From assembly GCF_900078315.1 (NCBI RefSeq), contig NZ_FKBS01000029.1, positions 62,001 through 126,000 on the forward strand: 64,000 nucleotides of DNA, in the 5' to 3' direction. Within the stretch, counting starts at the first letter, position 1; every line of letters starts with the position of its first letter. Made by a program: the position numbers and the translations under genes. The DNA is from Bordetella ansorpii. Lineage in GTDB: Bacteria > Pseudomonadota > Gammaproteobacteria > Burkholderiales > Burkholderiaceae_B. Under the pieces are notes generated by a model. The model was not told the DNA's origin and searched no databases. It saw only the letters and a program-made list of their open reading frames with translations. Positions 19,068-29,100 of this stretch are shown here, one piece after another.

Positions 19068-20528
19068 ATGATGCTGCCCCGCCGCAAGACCGCTCCCCCG
19101 ACTTCCGCGCCGGCTCAGCCGGCCCCGGCCCCGGCCCCGGCCGCGACCACCGCCCAGCCGGCCGCGCCCGCGCCGGTGGTGGCTGCCCCACCGCCGCAAC
19201 CTGCGATGCGCGCCCCGCGCCCGCCGGTACTGGCCAAACCTGTCGCGGCCAAGGCGGCGCCGGCCCCCGCGCCCGCGGCCGCCAACGCCGAACAGACCAG
19301 CCAGCGCCGCGTCATCCGGGACGAACTCTTCACGCAGATCGATCCGCTGAAAGCCGCGGCCATGCCGCGCGACAAGCTGCAGTCGCAGATCGACGCGCTG
19401 ATCCGCCGCATCTGCGACGAGCAGCGCCTGCAACTGTCCGGGCAGGAGGAAGAACTGATCTCGCGCCAGATGCTGGACGAGATGGTGGGCGTGGGCCCGA
19501 TCGAACCGCTGCTGGCCGACGACACGGTCAACGACATTCTGGTCAACGGCGCGGGGCAGATCTTCATCGAACGCTACGGCAAGCTGGAACTGACGCCGAT
19601 CACCTTCATCGACGAGGAACACGTCTTCAACACCGCGCAGCGCATCGCCGCGCGCGTCGGACGCCGCATCGACGAAGCCAATCCCATGGTGGATGCCCGC
19701 CTGCCCGACGGCAGCCGCGTGAACGTCATCACGCATCCGCTGGCGCTGGACGGCACCACGATCTCGATCCGCAAGTTCATGCGGCGCGACCTGTCGCTGG
19801 AATCGCTGGCCTCGCGCGGCGCGATGTCGATGGACATGGCCACGGTGCTGCGCCGCGCGATGGAGGCGCGGCTGAACATCATCGTGTCGGGCGGCACCGG
19901 GGCGGGCAAGACCACGCTGCTGAACGCGCTGTCGCAGAAGATCAGCCCGCTGGAACGCATCATCACCATCGAAGACGCGGCCGAACTGCAACTGCAGCAG
20001 ATCCACGTGATCCGCCTGGAGACGCGTCCTGAAAGCGCCGAAGGCACCGGCCGCATCGACCAGCGCGACCTGATGAAGAACGCGCTGCGGATGCGGCCCG
20101 ACCGCATCATCCTGGGCGAGGTGCGCGGCGGCGAGTGCTTCGACATGCTGCAGGCGATGAACACGGGCCACGACGGCTCGCTGTGCACGGTGCACGCCAA
20201 CACGCCGCGCGACGCGCTGATGCGCCTGGAAAACATGGTGATGATGGCCAACATGCAATTGCCGCTGGCCGCCATCCGCCGCCAGATCGCCAGCGCGGTC
20301 GACCTGATCGTGCAGATCGAGCGCATGCGCGACGGCGCGCGCCGCGTGGTGTCCATCGTCGAGATCTGCGGCATGGAAGAGGAAGTGATCCAGACCCAGG
20401 AACTGCACGCCTTCCGTTCGCGTCCGGGCGGCACCGCCAGCCAGGTGATCGGCGAACACAGCGGCAGCGGCCTGCGGCCGAACTTCTACACCGAAAAGGC
20501 CCACCTGTTCGACCAGGACGTGGCCTGA
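19068..20528 (+). CDS. cpaF: Tad pilus motor ATPase CpaF/TadA
   Basis: A hexameric secretion ATPase that powers Flp pilus assembly and retraction. 486 residues. Residues 7-75 are a Pro/Ala-rich low-complexity segment not found in most CpaF proteins. Then come the N-terminal domain (MVGVGPIEPLL), Walker A GGTGAGKTT at 275-283, the Asp box ITIEDAAELQL, the Walker-B region RIILGEVRGGE and the His box GSLCTVHANTP. The start ATG-ATG at 19068 is 32 bases after cpaE. Confidence 0.95.
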   Translation: MMLPRRKTAPPTSAPAQPAPAPAPAATTAQPAAPAPVVAAPPPQPAMRAPRPPVLAKPVAAKAAPAPAPAAANAEQTSQRRVIRDELFTQIDPLKAAAMPRDKLQSQIDALIRRICDEQRLQLSGQEEELISRQMLDEMVGVGPIEPLLADDTVNDILVNGAGQIFIERYGKLELTPITFIDEEHVFNTAQRIAARVGRRIDEANPMVDARLPDGSRVNVITHPLALDGTTISIRKFMRRDLSLESLASRGAMSMDMATVLRRAMEARLNIIVSGGTGAGKTTLLNALSQKISPLERIITIEDAAELQLQQIHVIRLETRPESAEGTGRIDQRDLMKNALRMRPDRIILGEVRGGECFDMLQAMNTGHDGSLCTVHANTPRDALMRLENMVMMANMQLPLAAIRRQIASAVDLIVQIERMRDGARRVVSIVEICGMEEEVIQTQELHAFRSRPGGTASQVIGEHSGSGLRPNFYTEKAHLFDQDVA

Positions 20529-20547
20529 TCCGCGGAATCCAGCTGAC

Positions 20548-21531
20548 ATGCTCGACCTCTTCACCCTGATCGTTTTCCTGCTGGTGCTCGTCGGCTTCTA
20601 TGCCGTGCGCGCCACCAGCCGCCGCCAACGCCGCGCCGACGCCATGGAACTGCGCCTGGACGCGCTGCGCCGCCAGATCGAGCGCGAAAGCGGCGCGGCC
20701 CTGGCCGTGCTGCAAGAAGCGGACACCATCGCCCTGCCCGGCCAGAACGACCTGCTGCCCCGCTGGCCCGCCGTGGGACGCCGCCTGACACGGCTGCGCG
20801 ACGGCGCGCAATCGCTGGGCTGGCTGCCCACGCTGCGCCAGCGCCTGCTGCTGTCGGCGGCCGTCGCCGTGGTCGGCGCGCTGGCGCTGGCGCGCATGAC
20901 GGGCACCTCGATGGCCCAGGTGCTGCTGAGCGCGCCGCTGCTGTGGGCGCTGCTGGGCGGCCTCGCCTACCAGCGCGCGATGGCCAGGCACCTGGACGCG
21001 CTGACGCGCAGCCTGCCCGAGGCCATCGACGCCATCACCCGCATCTGCCGCTCGGGCGTGCCGCTGCAAAGCGCCTTCGGCATCGCCGCCGACCACCTGC
21101 ACGGCCCGCTGGCGCCCGAACTGCGCGAAATCGAGAACTGGCTGAAGCTGGGTGTGCCGCTGAAGGCCGCCATGCAGGGCTCCGCCGAACGCGTCCCGCT
21201 GCCCGAATACCGCTTCTTCGCCGTGATCCTGATCATCAGCCAGGAATCGGGCGGCCGGCTGGGCGACACGCTGGAACGCCTGTCGGCCACGCTGCGCGCC
21301 CGCGCCGAACTGGGCATGAAGGTGAAGGCCAAGACCTCCGAGGCGCGCGCCTCGGCCAAGATCGTCGCCCTGCTGGTGCCCGGCGTGCTGCTCTACATGT
21401 ACCTCAATTCACCCGATGACTTCCGCTTCATGTTCAACGACGCGGTCGGCATCCAGGTCATGGTCTACGCCGCATGCAGCGTGGGCCTGGGCTTGCTGAT
21501 CACCCACCTCATGGTCAAGCGCATCCGCTGA
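20548..21531 (+). CDS. tadB: Tad inner-membrane platform protein TadB
   Basis: A 327-residue GspF-family polytopic protein: an N-terminal membrane helix, a cytoplasmic coil, a second pair of helices (about 110-140), the conserved cytoplasmic region RSLPEAIDAITRICRSGVPL and SGGRLGDTLERLS, and two C-terminal helices. With TadC it forms the platform on which CpaF acts. Confidence 0.92.
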   Translation: MLDLFTLIVFLLVLVGFYAVRATSRRQRRADAMELRLDALRRQIERESGAALAVLQEADTIALPGQNDLLPRWPAVGRRLTRLRDGAQSLGWLPTLRQRLLLSAAVAVVGALALARMTGTSMAQVLLSAPLLWALLGGLAYQRAMARHLDALTRSLPEAIDAITRICRSGVPLQSAFGIAADHLHGPLAPELREIENWLKLGVPLKAAMQGSAERVPLPEYRFFAVILIISQESGGRLGDTLERLSATLRARAELGMKVKAKTSEARASAKIVALLVPGVLLYMYLNSPDDFRFMFNDAVGIQVMVYAACSVGLGLLITHLMVKRIR

Positions 21532-21539
21532 GCCCGCCC

Positions 21540-22481
21540 ATGTTCTCCGATCCCCTGGCTCCCCTGCTGCTGTTGATCTTCCTGGCCGGCCTGGCGCTGG
21601 TCGTCTGGCTGGCCCGCGCCGAGTCGCGCCGCAACCCGCTGCATGCGCGGCTGGGCGCGGCCGATGGCGGCGGCGCCACGTCGCAGACCACCGTATCGAT
21701 TGCACTGGATGACCGCTCGCCGCTGTCTCCCGTGTTGCAGGCCGCCGCCGCATTCGGCGACAAGCTGGCCGGCACGGCGCAGGACCGCGTCGCCAACGAA
21801 CGCCTGCTGGCCCAGGCCGGCTGGCGCCGCGCCGAAGCCGTCGGCCTGTTGATGGCCGCCAAATACGGCTGCGGCGTGCTGTTTTGCGGCCTGGCCCTGT
21901 GGCTGCTGGCCAGTCCGCAAAGCCGCTTCGGCCTGACGGGGCTGGCCATCGGCCTGATCTCGCTGTTCGCCGGCACGCTGTTGCCCGAACTGCTGGTGAA
22001 GACCCGCGCCGCGCGCCGCCACGAGGCGCTGTCGCGCAGCATGCCCGATGCGCTGGACCTGATGGTGATCTGCGCCGAGGCCGGCCTGCCCTTCCCGCGC
22101 ATCCTGAAGGTCGTCTCGCGCGAACTGGCATTCAGCGCGCCGGCCATGGCCGACGAACTGGCCTACACCAGCGCCGAACTGCAACTGCTGCCCGACCGCG
22201 CCGCCGCGCTGCGCCACCTGGCCGAGCGCACCCGCGTGCCGTCCATCGAAAGCATGGTCGGCTCGCTGATCCAGGCCGAACGCTACGGCACGCCGCTGGC
22301 GCAGGCGCTGCGCACCATCGCCGAGGAAAGCCGCAGCCGCCTGATCCTGGAACTGGAAGAAAAGGCCGGCAAGCTGCCCGCCCAGCTCAGCGTGCCGCTG
22401 ATGACCCTGATCCTGCCCCCCGTGGTCGCCATCGTCGCCACGCCCGCGCTGATGCGCGTCATCCGGACCCTGATGCAATGA
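21540..22481 (+). CDS. tadC: Tad inner-membrane platform protein TadC
   Basis: A 313-residue GspF-family protein paralogous to TadB: MPDALDLMVICAEAGLPF and IQAERYGTPLAQALRTIAEE are typical of TadC, with membrane helices at the N-terminus, near 105-155 and at the C-terminus. The ATG at 21540 is 8 bases after tadB; earlier in-frame starts lie inside tadB. Its stop overlaps the tadD start (ATGA). Confidence 0.92.
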   Translation: MFSDPLAPLLLLIFLAGLALVVWLARAESRRNPLHARLGAADGGGATSQTTVSIALDDRSPLSPVLQAAAAFGDKLAGTAQDRVANERLLAQAGWRRAEAVGLLMAAKYGCGVLFCGLALWLLASPQSRFGLTGLAIGLISLFAGTLLPELLVKTRAARRHEALSRSMPDALDLMVICAEAGLPFPRILKVVSRELAFSAPAMADELAYTSAELQLLPDRAAALRHLAERTRVPSIESMVGSLIQAERYGTPLAQALRTIAEESRSRLILELEEKAGKLPAQLSVPLMTLILPPVVAIVATPALMRVIRTLMQ

Positions 22482-23443
22482 ACACCCGAATCGTTTCCTT
22501 CCTGACGCCGCGCCTGGGCAAGAGCCTGGCCGCGTGCCTGATGACGGCCACCCTGACGGCCTGCGGCGGCATCACCATCAAGGCGGATTCCGGCCCCGGC
22601 ACCGGCACGCGCAACGTGCCCGCCACAGCGACGGGGCAGACGCCCGCGGCACCGCGCGCCGCTGCCGATCCTGCCGAAGTGACGTCCGAGGGCCTGAAAC
22701 TGGCGCGGCTGTTGCGCGACCAGGGCCGTTTCGAAGCCGCTTCGGGCATCTACGCCCAGTTGGAGCAGCGCGGCAGCCTGAAGCCCCTGCAGATGCTGGA
22801 GTACGCCAGCGTGGCGGCGCAGGTGCAGCCGGCGGCGGACAGCCTGGCGCTGTACGGCCGCACCCGGCGCGCCCTCAACGAAACCGGCGCCACCCTGACG
22901 CCCGCGGCCACCGCCACGCTGTGCAACGGCCTGGGACGCGCCCGCATGGCGCTGGGCCAGACGGACGCCGCGCTGGCCGACTTCGACTGCACGCTGAAGG
23001 CCGACGGCGACAACATCGCGGCGCTGAACGCCAAGGGCGTGCTGCTGGATGCGCGCGGCCAGCACGACGAGGCCCGCAAGCTGCTGGCGCATGCGCTGGA
23101 ACTGGATCCCGCCGACAACCGCGTGCTGAACAACCTGGCGCTGTCGCACTTGGCCAGCGGCGACGCCGCCCAGGCGGTGCGCCTGCTTTCGCAGACCGAG
23201 GCGTCGCGCATGCCCACACTGAAGCTGAACCTGGCGTTCGCCCAGGCCATGCAGGGCGACGAGCAGCGCGCCCGCCAGACGCTGGCCGGCTTCATGGGCG
23301 AGGCGCAGGCACAACATGCCTTGGACGCCTTCGCCGAACACCGCCAGCGCATCCGCGGCGGCGCCTCGGTGGCCGAAGAACTGCTGTCGGCCAGCCGCCA
23401 GTGGCTGCCCCTGCGCGCCCAGGAAAAGGACAGCCGTGGCTGA
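22478..23443 (+). CDS. tadD: Tad pilotin-like TPR lipoprotein TadD
   Basis: A 321-residue lipoprotein with lipobox TLTAC (Cys at 28), then TPR repeats (about 70-250, for example ALADFDCTLKADGDNIAALN and LELDPADNRVLNNLALSHL). TadD is needed for secretin or pilus assembly. It overlaps tadC by 4 bases and tadE by 8, showing tight translational coupling. Confidence 0.9.
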   Translation: MNTRIVSFLTPRLGKSLAACLMTATLTACGGITIKADSGPGTGTRNVPATATGQTPAAPRAAADPAEVTSEGLKLARLLRDQGRFEAASGIYAQLEQRGSLKPLQMLEYASVAAQVQPAADSLALYGRTRRALNETGATLTPAATATLCNGLGRARMALGQTDAALADFDCTLKADGDNIAALNAKGVLLDARGQHDEARKLLAHALELDPADNRVLNNLALSHLASGDAAQAVRLLSQTEASRMPTLKLNLAFAQAMQGDEQRARQTLAGFMGEAQAQHALDAFAEHRQRIRGGASVAEELLSASRQWLPLRAQEKDSRG

Positions 23444-23960
23444 TCGACGCTCGGGCTCCCGGCGCCGCCAGCGCGGCGCGCTGTCGGTCGAAGCCGCCTA
23501 TGTACTGCCCGTCATCATCGCGGCGGCGATGATGTTCATGGAGCTGGCCAACATCGGCCTGACCATCAACATGGGCGCGGGCGCGCTGGACCGCGCCATC
23601 CAGCAGTTCCGCCAGGACAACCAGACCGGCGGCGGCCTGCAGGGCGTCAGCATGGAATCGCTGCTGCGCGACCGCATGGTGGCGGCCTCGCACAACTACC
23701 TGGACGACGACGACATCGCCACGGTGGAAATCGAGCGATACACCTCGCTGGATGCCATGGGCGGCACGGCCTCGGCGAACGAGGCGGAGAACCAGAACCG
23801 CACCACCAACCTGCCCGCCTGGCGCATCTCGGTGGACATCCGCAAGAACTTCATCACCCCGCTGCCGCGCCTGCTGGGCGTGGACAGCGGCGCGTTCCGC
23901 TACCGCTATGAACAGGTGCTGGCGTATCTGCCGCAGACCAATACGGAGGCGCAGCAATGA
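23436..23960 (+). CDS. tadE: TadE-family pseudopilin
   Basis: A 174-residue minor pilin-like protein. The GTG start at 23436 is chosen because AGGAAAAGGA lies just upstream and it gives the short basic leader MADRRSGSRRRQRG followed by the TadE motif ALSVEAAYVLPVIIAAAMMF. This G/A-x-x-x-E pattern is processed by TadV in other species. The rest is periplasmic. It overlaps tadF by 4 bases. Confidence 0.85.
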   Translation: MADRRSGSRRRQRGALSVEAAYVLPVIIAAAMMFMELANIGLTINMGAGALDRAIQQFRQDNQTGGGLQGVSMESLLRDRMVAASHNYLDDDDIATVEIERYTSLDAMGGTASANEAENQNRTTNLPAWRISVDIRKNFITPLPRLLGVDSGAFRYRYEQVLAYLPQTNTEAQQ

Positions 23961-24559
23961 CCCGCGCCCGTCGCGCGCGCAACGCCGCGCGGCGCCGCCA
24001 GCGCGGGGCCTTCGCCGTGGAGGCCGCGCTGGCGCTGCCCATCCTGATCGGCGTGGGCCTGCTGGGCGCGGACATGCAGCGCATCCATACCGAACGTATC
24101 CGGCTGGAAAGCACCGCGGGCGTCATGGCTGCGACCCTGGCCGCACAGCGCGAGCTGACGCAGGGCGGCCTGGACGAACTGGCCAAGGTCGCCATGCAGG
24201 GCCATGAGAACGACCAGCTGATGTATCTGCTGAGTGTGCGTGTGGACGGCTCGGTGGCCTGGGGACTGGCGCGCGGCGGCGCCGAAGGCCTGTGCGAGGC
24301 GCCCGCCACGGGCGGCCGATACTCGGGCACGCTGCCCGACGACAGCCGGCGCGGCGACGACACCGCCGCGCCCTCGATGATCGTGGTGCGCGCGTGCCGC
24401 GGCACCGGCAATGTTTCGCTGTTCTCCGGCCTGGTCCTGCCCGACATGCTGCAGACCGACACCCTGTTCCCGGCCTCGAACGCGGCCATCACGCTGGATG
24501 AACCGCTGCAGGCCGAGAGCGACGGCAGCGGCCTGGCCCAAACCGACTCACAGTCATGA
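23957..24559 (+). CDS. tadF: TadF-like pseudopilin
   Basis: A 200-residue protein with a very basic leader (RRARNAARRRQRG) followed by the pseudopilin helix AFAVEAALALPILIGVGLLG, then a periplasmic domain with two Cys. It is a second TadE-type minor pilin placed between tadE and tadG, the position of tadF in Tad clusters. It overlaps both neighbours by 4 bases. Confidence 0.8.
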   Translation: MTRARRARNAARRRQRGAFAVEAALALPILIGVGLLGADMQRIHTERIRLESTAGVMAATLAAQRELTQGGLDELAKVAMQGHENDQLMYLLSVRVDGSVAWGLARGGAEGLCEAPATGGRYSGTLPDDSRRGDDTAAPSMIVVRACRGTGNVSLFSGLVLPDMLQTDTLFPASNAAITLDEPLQAESDGSGLAQTDSQS

Positions 24560-26124
24560 AGATCCGACGCCCTGAAACCCTGCCTCGCCGCCAGGACGGT
24601 GCCGCCGCCATCCTGTTGCTGCTGCTGATCGGCGGCGCGGTGGCACTGGCCGCCTTCGCCTCGGACGGCGTGCGCATGACCGCCGACGCTTCGCAACTGA
24701 AGCGCGCCACGGACGCCGCGGCGCTGGCCGCCTCGATGGCGCGCGCCAAGGACCGGCAGGCCGACATCCAGGGGATCGCCGAGCGCTACGTGGCCAGCAA
24801 CCTGGGCCTGGACGACGAACAGGTCGGCAGCGAGCTGAGCGTGCAGGCGGAAGCCATCACGGTCAACGGCACGGCGGGCGCGCGCGTGACGGCCGCATTC
24901 AAGGCCTCGCCCATGCTGGCCAGCTTCACGGAGCAGACGGTGTCGGTGCATTCGGCGGCCATCTCGCGCGACGTCAGCCTGGAGATCGCGCTGACGCTGC
25001 CGAACACGCTGGCGGAAGACTCCGCCAACCTGGCCGCGCTGCGCCGGCTGGGCAAGTCGTTCTCGGCCAACATGCTGAACAACACCGACACCACCTGGCT
25101 GTCGGTAGTGCCGTACAGCCAGGCCGTGAATGTGTACGACGCTCAGCAAAGCGGCCGGTTGCGTAACTGGGCCACGGCGGGAGCATTGAACCCGGTGGAG
25201 TTGACCTCCTTGTTCCGCTCCGGCTACGGCAGTCTGGCGGACCCCCGGATTCCCGACCGGCGCGCCAACCTGCTGTGCATGTACCGTGGCGTGAATCGCG
25301 GCCAGAACTACTTCTGGGACCAGGCGCCCTCCAGCGCGTTCAAGGTGTACTACCGCCACGACCTGCCCGAGAACGGCAGTCCTGGCGCGACGCCGATCAG
25401 CTGGGTCGGCCCCAATCCCAATTTCGGCCAGGCGACCGGCGTGAACGATACCCGCTGGATGGTCGCCGATCGTGGCTGCCCCAGCGCCGCCCTGCTGCCA
25501 CTGACCAACGACCAGGGCAAGATCGACCAGCGGCTGGATCAGATGTCCACCCGCTTCAACGTGAACTACGCGATCGCCATGGGCTGGAGCGCGATGTCGC
25601 TGGCTCCCTCATTCCGAGGCGCCTCCGGTTGGGCCTTGCCTGACGACTTGCCCAAGGACTTCGACGAGGGCCAGGGCGATCGTGTGAAGGCCATCGTGAT
25701 GCTGATCAATTCCACCGGCCAGCGCTGGTTCGACTCGGATTCCTACAACGCCGAGGTCGGCAAGCCCACCGACGGCTGCAGCGCCAACACCGGCACCAGC
25801 GGCGGCGCCTGCGGCAACGGGGATGCCCTGATCACCGAACGCTTCGCCAACCTGTGCAGCAGCTTCCGGGCACACCGGCTGCGCTTCTTCCTGATCGTGA
25901 CCGGCAGCGATGAAGCCCAGGACGAAGATGGCCAGATCCGCAGCGCCTCGGACTTCCGCCGCATCGCCGGCCCCGGCCTGACGCTGTGCGCCGAGAAGGG
26001 ATCGGACATCACGTATCTGACCGGCCGCGATTTCGTGGTCTCGGAAGGCCGCATCCAGGACCGCCTGGACGAGATCGCCGAAGAACTGCGCCAGTTGGCC
26101 TCCCTGACCACGCTGATCGAATAA
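24556..26124 (+). CDS. tadG: Tad pilus protein TadG
   Basis: A 522-residue protein with the N-terminal putative Tad-like pseudopilin domain (RRQDGAAAILLLLLIGGAVAL, then DASQLKRATDAAALAAS) and a large extracytoplasmic part. A vWA-like fold is usual in TadG, but a canonical MIDAS motif (DxSxS) is not evident here. Several Cys near residues 400-440 may form disulfides. It closes the Tad gene set; the giant repeat gene starts 31 bases later on the same strand. Confidence 0.82.
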   Translation: MKIRRPETLPRRQDGAAAILLLLLIGGAVALAAFASDGVRMTADASQLKRATDAAALAASMARAKDRQADIQGIAERYVASNLGLDDEQVGSELSVQAEAITVNGTAGARVTAAFKASPMLASFTEQTVSVHSAAISRDVSLEIALTLPNTLAEDSANLAALRRLGKSFSANMLNNTDTTWLSVVPYSQAVNVYDAQQSGRLRNWATAGALNPVELTSLFRSGYGSLADPRIPDRRANLLCMYRGVNRGQNYFWDQAPSSAFKVYYRHDLPENGSPGATPISWVGPNPNFGQATGVNDTRWMVADRGCPSAALLPLTNDQGKIDQRLDQMSTRFNVNYAIAMGWSAMSLAPSFRGASGWALPDDLPKDFDEGQGDRVKAIVMLINSTGQRWFDSDSYNAEVGKPTDGCSANTGTSGGACGNGDALITERFANLCSSFRAHRLRFFLIVTGSDEAQDEDGQIRSASDFRRIAGPGLTLCAEKGSDITYLTGRDFVVSEGRIQDRLDEIAEELRQLASLTTLIE

Positions 26125-26155
26125 GCCCACCTTGCCTCATTCCCATACGCCTGCC

Positions 26156-29100
26156 ATGACCGCACGCCGCCCCTCCTCGCTACGCCGCCAGGCCCTGGTC
26201 CTGGAACCCCGCTTCCTGCTGGACGCGGCCGTCACCGCCACCGTTGCCCAGGTGGTGGACGCCACCGACACCAAGCCTGGCGTATCCGCCGACGGCAACA
26301 CCGCCAACGTCACCGTCGACGAGCACAGCGCCGCGCAGACGGTCGACCTGTTCAGCGGCGTGGCCGTGCATACCGACACGGGTAACCAGGACGGCTTGAA
26401 TCAATTGGTCGTGACCCTGGACCGCAGCGGCGCCAACCAGGCGCTGGTGGCCGATGGCAGCGAGATCACGCTGACGGCCGGCGGCGGTACGACGGCCAAC
26501 AACAATTATGTCTACACCGTGCAGGTGGGTGGAGACGGCAGCACCACGATCACCTTCACCATCGCCTCGTCGGAGACCGGCAACACGCCCCAGGGCGCTG
26601 CCGACCTGATCGACAGCATGGCCTACCGCGCGCTGGACAGCACGGTGGAAGGCGGTACGGTCAATGTGCTGCTCAGGAGCCTGAGCGACGATGGCAACGA
26701 CGTGGCCGACCTGGACATCGGCGCCACGGTGCACATCACCAGCACCATCAACGTGGCGCCCGTGCTGACGGGCGACGGCCATCTGGATGCACGTGACTCG
26801 CTGTCCCTGGGCGACCTGGGCAATGCCACCGAGGTGGCCTATTCGAACGATGGCAAATTCGCCTACGTGGCCGGCACGGACGGCATCCAGGTCTACACCG
26901 TGGATGCCGAAGGCGCGCTGCATGCCTTGCAGACGTTCAAGCACGACGACCTGAACACCGTGAACCACATGGTGGTCAGCGAGGACGGCAAGTCCCTCTA
27001 CACGACGTCCAGCAACGACGACAGCTACGTGGTGCACCTGCGCGTGGCCGAGGACGGCACGCTGAGCTATGCCGCCTCGATCGCCTCGCAGAACGGCGTC
27101 ATCAACGGCGGCATGACCCAGTCGGACGATGGCGCCTATCTGTACGTGGGCACGCAGTGGAACGATGTCGTCATCTACCGCCGCGACGCCTCCACTGGCG
27201 ACCTGACCGTCATCGGCCGCGCCGTCGGCAACGGCAATGGCCGCAGCGGGGTGATCGCCACATCGGGTGACTACGTGTACATCATGTACCTGGGCAGCCC
27301 GCACGCGCTGACCATCTACCAGCGCGGCGAGGATGGCCTCCTGACGGTGCGCGAGAACCTGGCCGTGGCCAATGTGGGCACGGGCTACACGGCCACCGAT
27401 TACTCGATGGCCGTCAGCGCCGACGGCAAGTACCTGTACATCGGCAACCCGTCGACCGGCGCGATCCATGCCTTCCAGATCCAGGACGGTTCGCTCAACC
27501 TGATCGGCTCGCAGACGCCTGGCAGCCTGCGCAACGTGGCGCTGAGCCCGGACAGCACCCTGCTGTACGCCAGCACCGCCAACGGCTCGGTCAATGTGTA
27601 CGCCATCGGCGCCAACGGCGCGCTGAACCTGCTGACGACGCTGGCCGGCAGCGGTAGTGGCAACGGCATCGCGGTCTCGCATGATGGCCTGTCGCTGCTG
27701 GTGGCGGGCGGCGGCGTCGCGCGCTACAGCAGCGTACAAGGCCTGCAGGCCGGCGCCGAACTGCCCTTCGCCGACGGCCTGACGCTGTCGGACAGCAACT
27801 ACGACGTGCTGAACGGCGGCGCGGGCGACTACAACGGCGCCAGTATCACCATCACCGCCAGCGTGGACAGCGGCAGCTTCGGGTTCGCCGAGGGCAACGG
27901 CCTGAGCCTGTCGGGCAACAACATCATGCTGGCCGGTTCGGCCATCGCCACCTACGCCCGCAACGGCGATACGCTGACCATCACCTTCACCTCGGCCACC
28001 ACCAAGGCGGTAGCCAACCAGGTGCTGCACCAGGTCACCTACAGCCATGCCGCGGCCACGCGCAGCGGCCTGATCATGCTGACCGTGCGCAGCGGCGACG
28101 GCGCGCTGGACAGCAACGCCATGGCCGTGGCCCTGTTGCTGAACGCCGCGCCGCAGGCCGATACCGGATACACGCTGGACGAGGCCACCACCGAGACCGC
28201 CTACAGCGTCACCCTGCCCGCCAGCCTGTATACCGACGCCGATGGCGATGCGATGAGCTGGGCCGTGTCGGGCCTGCCGGACGGATTGACCTTCGACCCC
28301 GCCACCCGCACCATTTCGGGCACCGTCACCGTGCCTGGCACATACGCCGTGACGATCACCGCCACGGACATCTATGGCGCCACCACCTCCGTGACCCTGG
28401 ACCTGGACGTGGCGCAGATCGCCAACCGCGCGCCGCAGGTCAGCGACAGCGCGCCCACGTCGCTGCCGCTGGCAGGCGTGAATACGGCCGGCTACAGCGT
28501 GACGCTGGACGCGGACATGTTCCGCGATCCCGACAGCCTCTACAGCGGCAGCACCCTGACCTGGAGCACATCTACGCTGCCGGCGGGCCTGGCCTTCGAC
28601 GCCGCGACGCACACCCTGAGCGGCACGCCGACCACGATGGGCGACTACAGCATCACCATCACGGTCACCGACGAGCATGGCCTGACGGCGCAGCACACGG
28701 TGGACCTGCGCGTGGTGACACCGGCCGAGGCCGATAACGCGCCGCCCGCGCTGAGCGCCGACGGCAGCCTGCTGACCTATACCGCCGAGGGTGGCCTGAG
28801 CGGCTTCAGCAACGCCGTCTACAGCCTGACGCTCTCGCAGGGCGACACCATCCTGACCGTGGTGAGCAATCCCAACCTGGGGCACGCCATCACGCCAGGC
28901 GGAAACAGCGTCCTGAGCATCTACCAGCGCGACACCGCCACGGGCAAGCTGACCCTGCTGCAGCAGTTCGTCCAAGGCGCCGCGGACGACGGCAATGCGG
29001 CCAACGGCATCGAGGTGAACGGCCTGATCGGCGGAACCTACGCGACCTACTCCGCCGACGGCGCGCACATGTACCTGGTCGGACAGAACACGGCGGGCAG

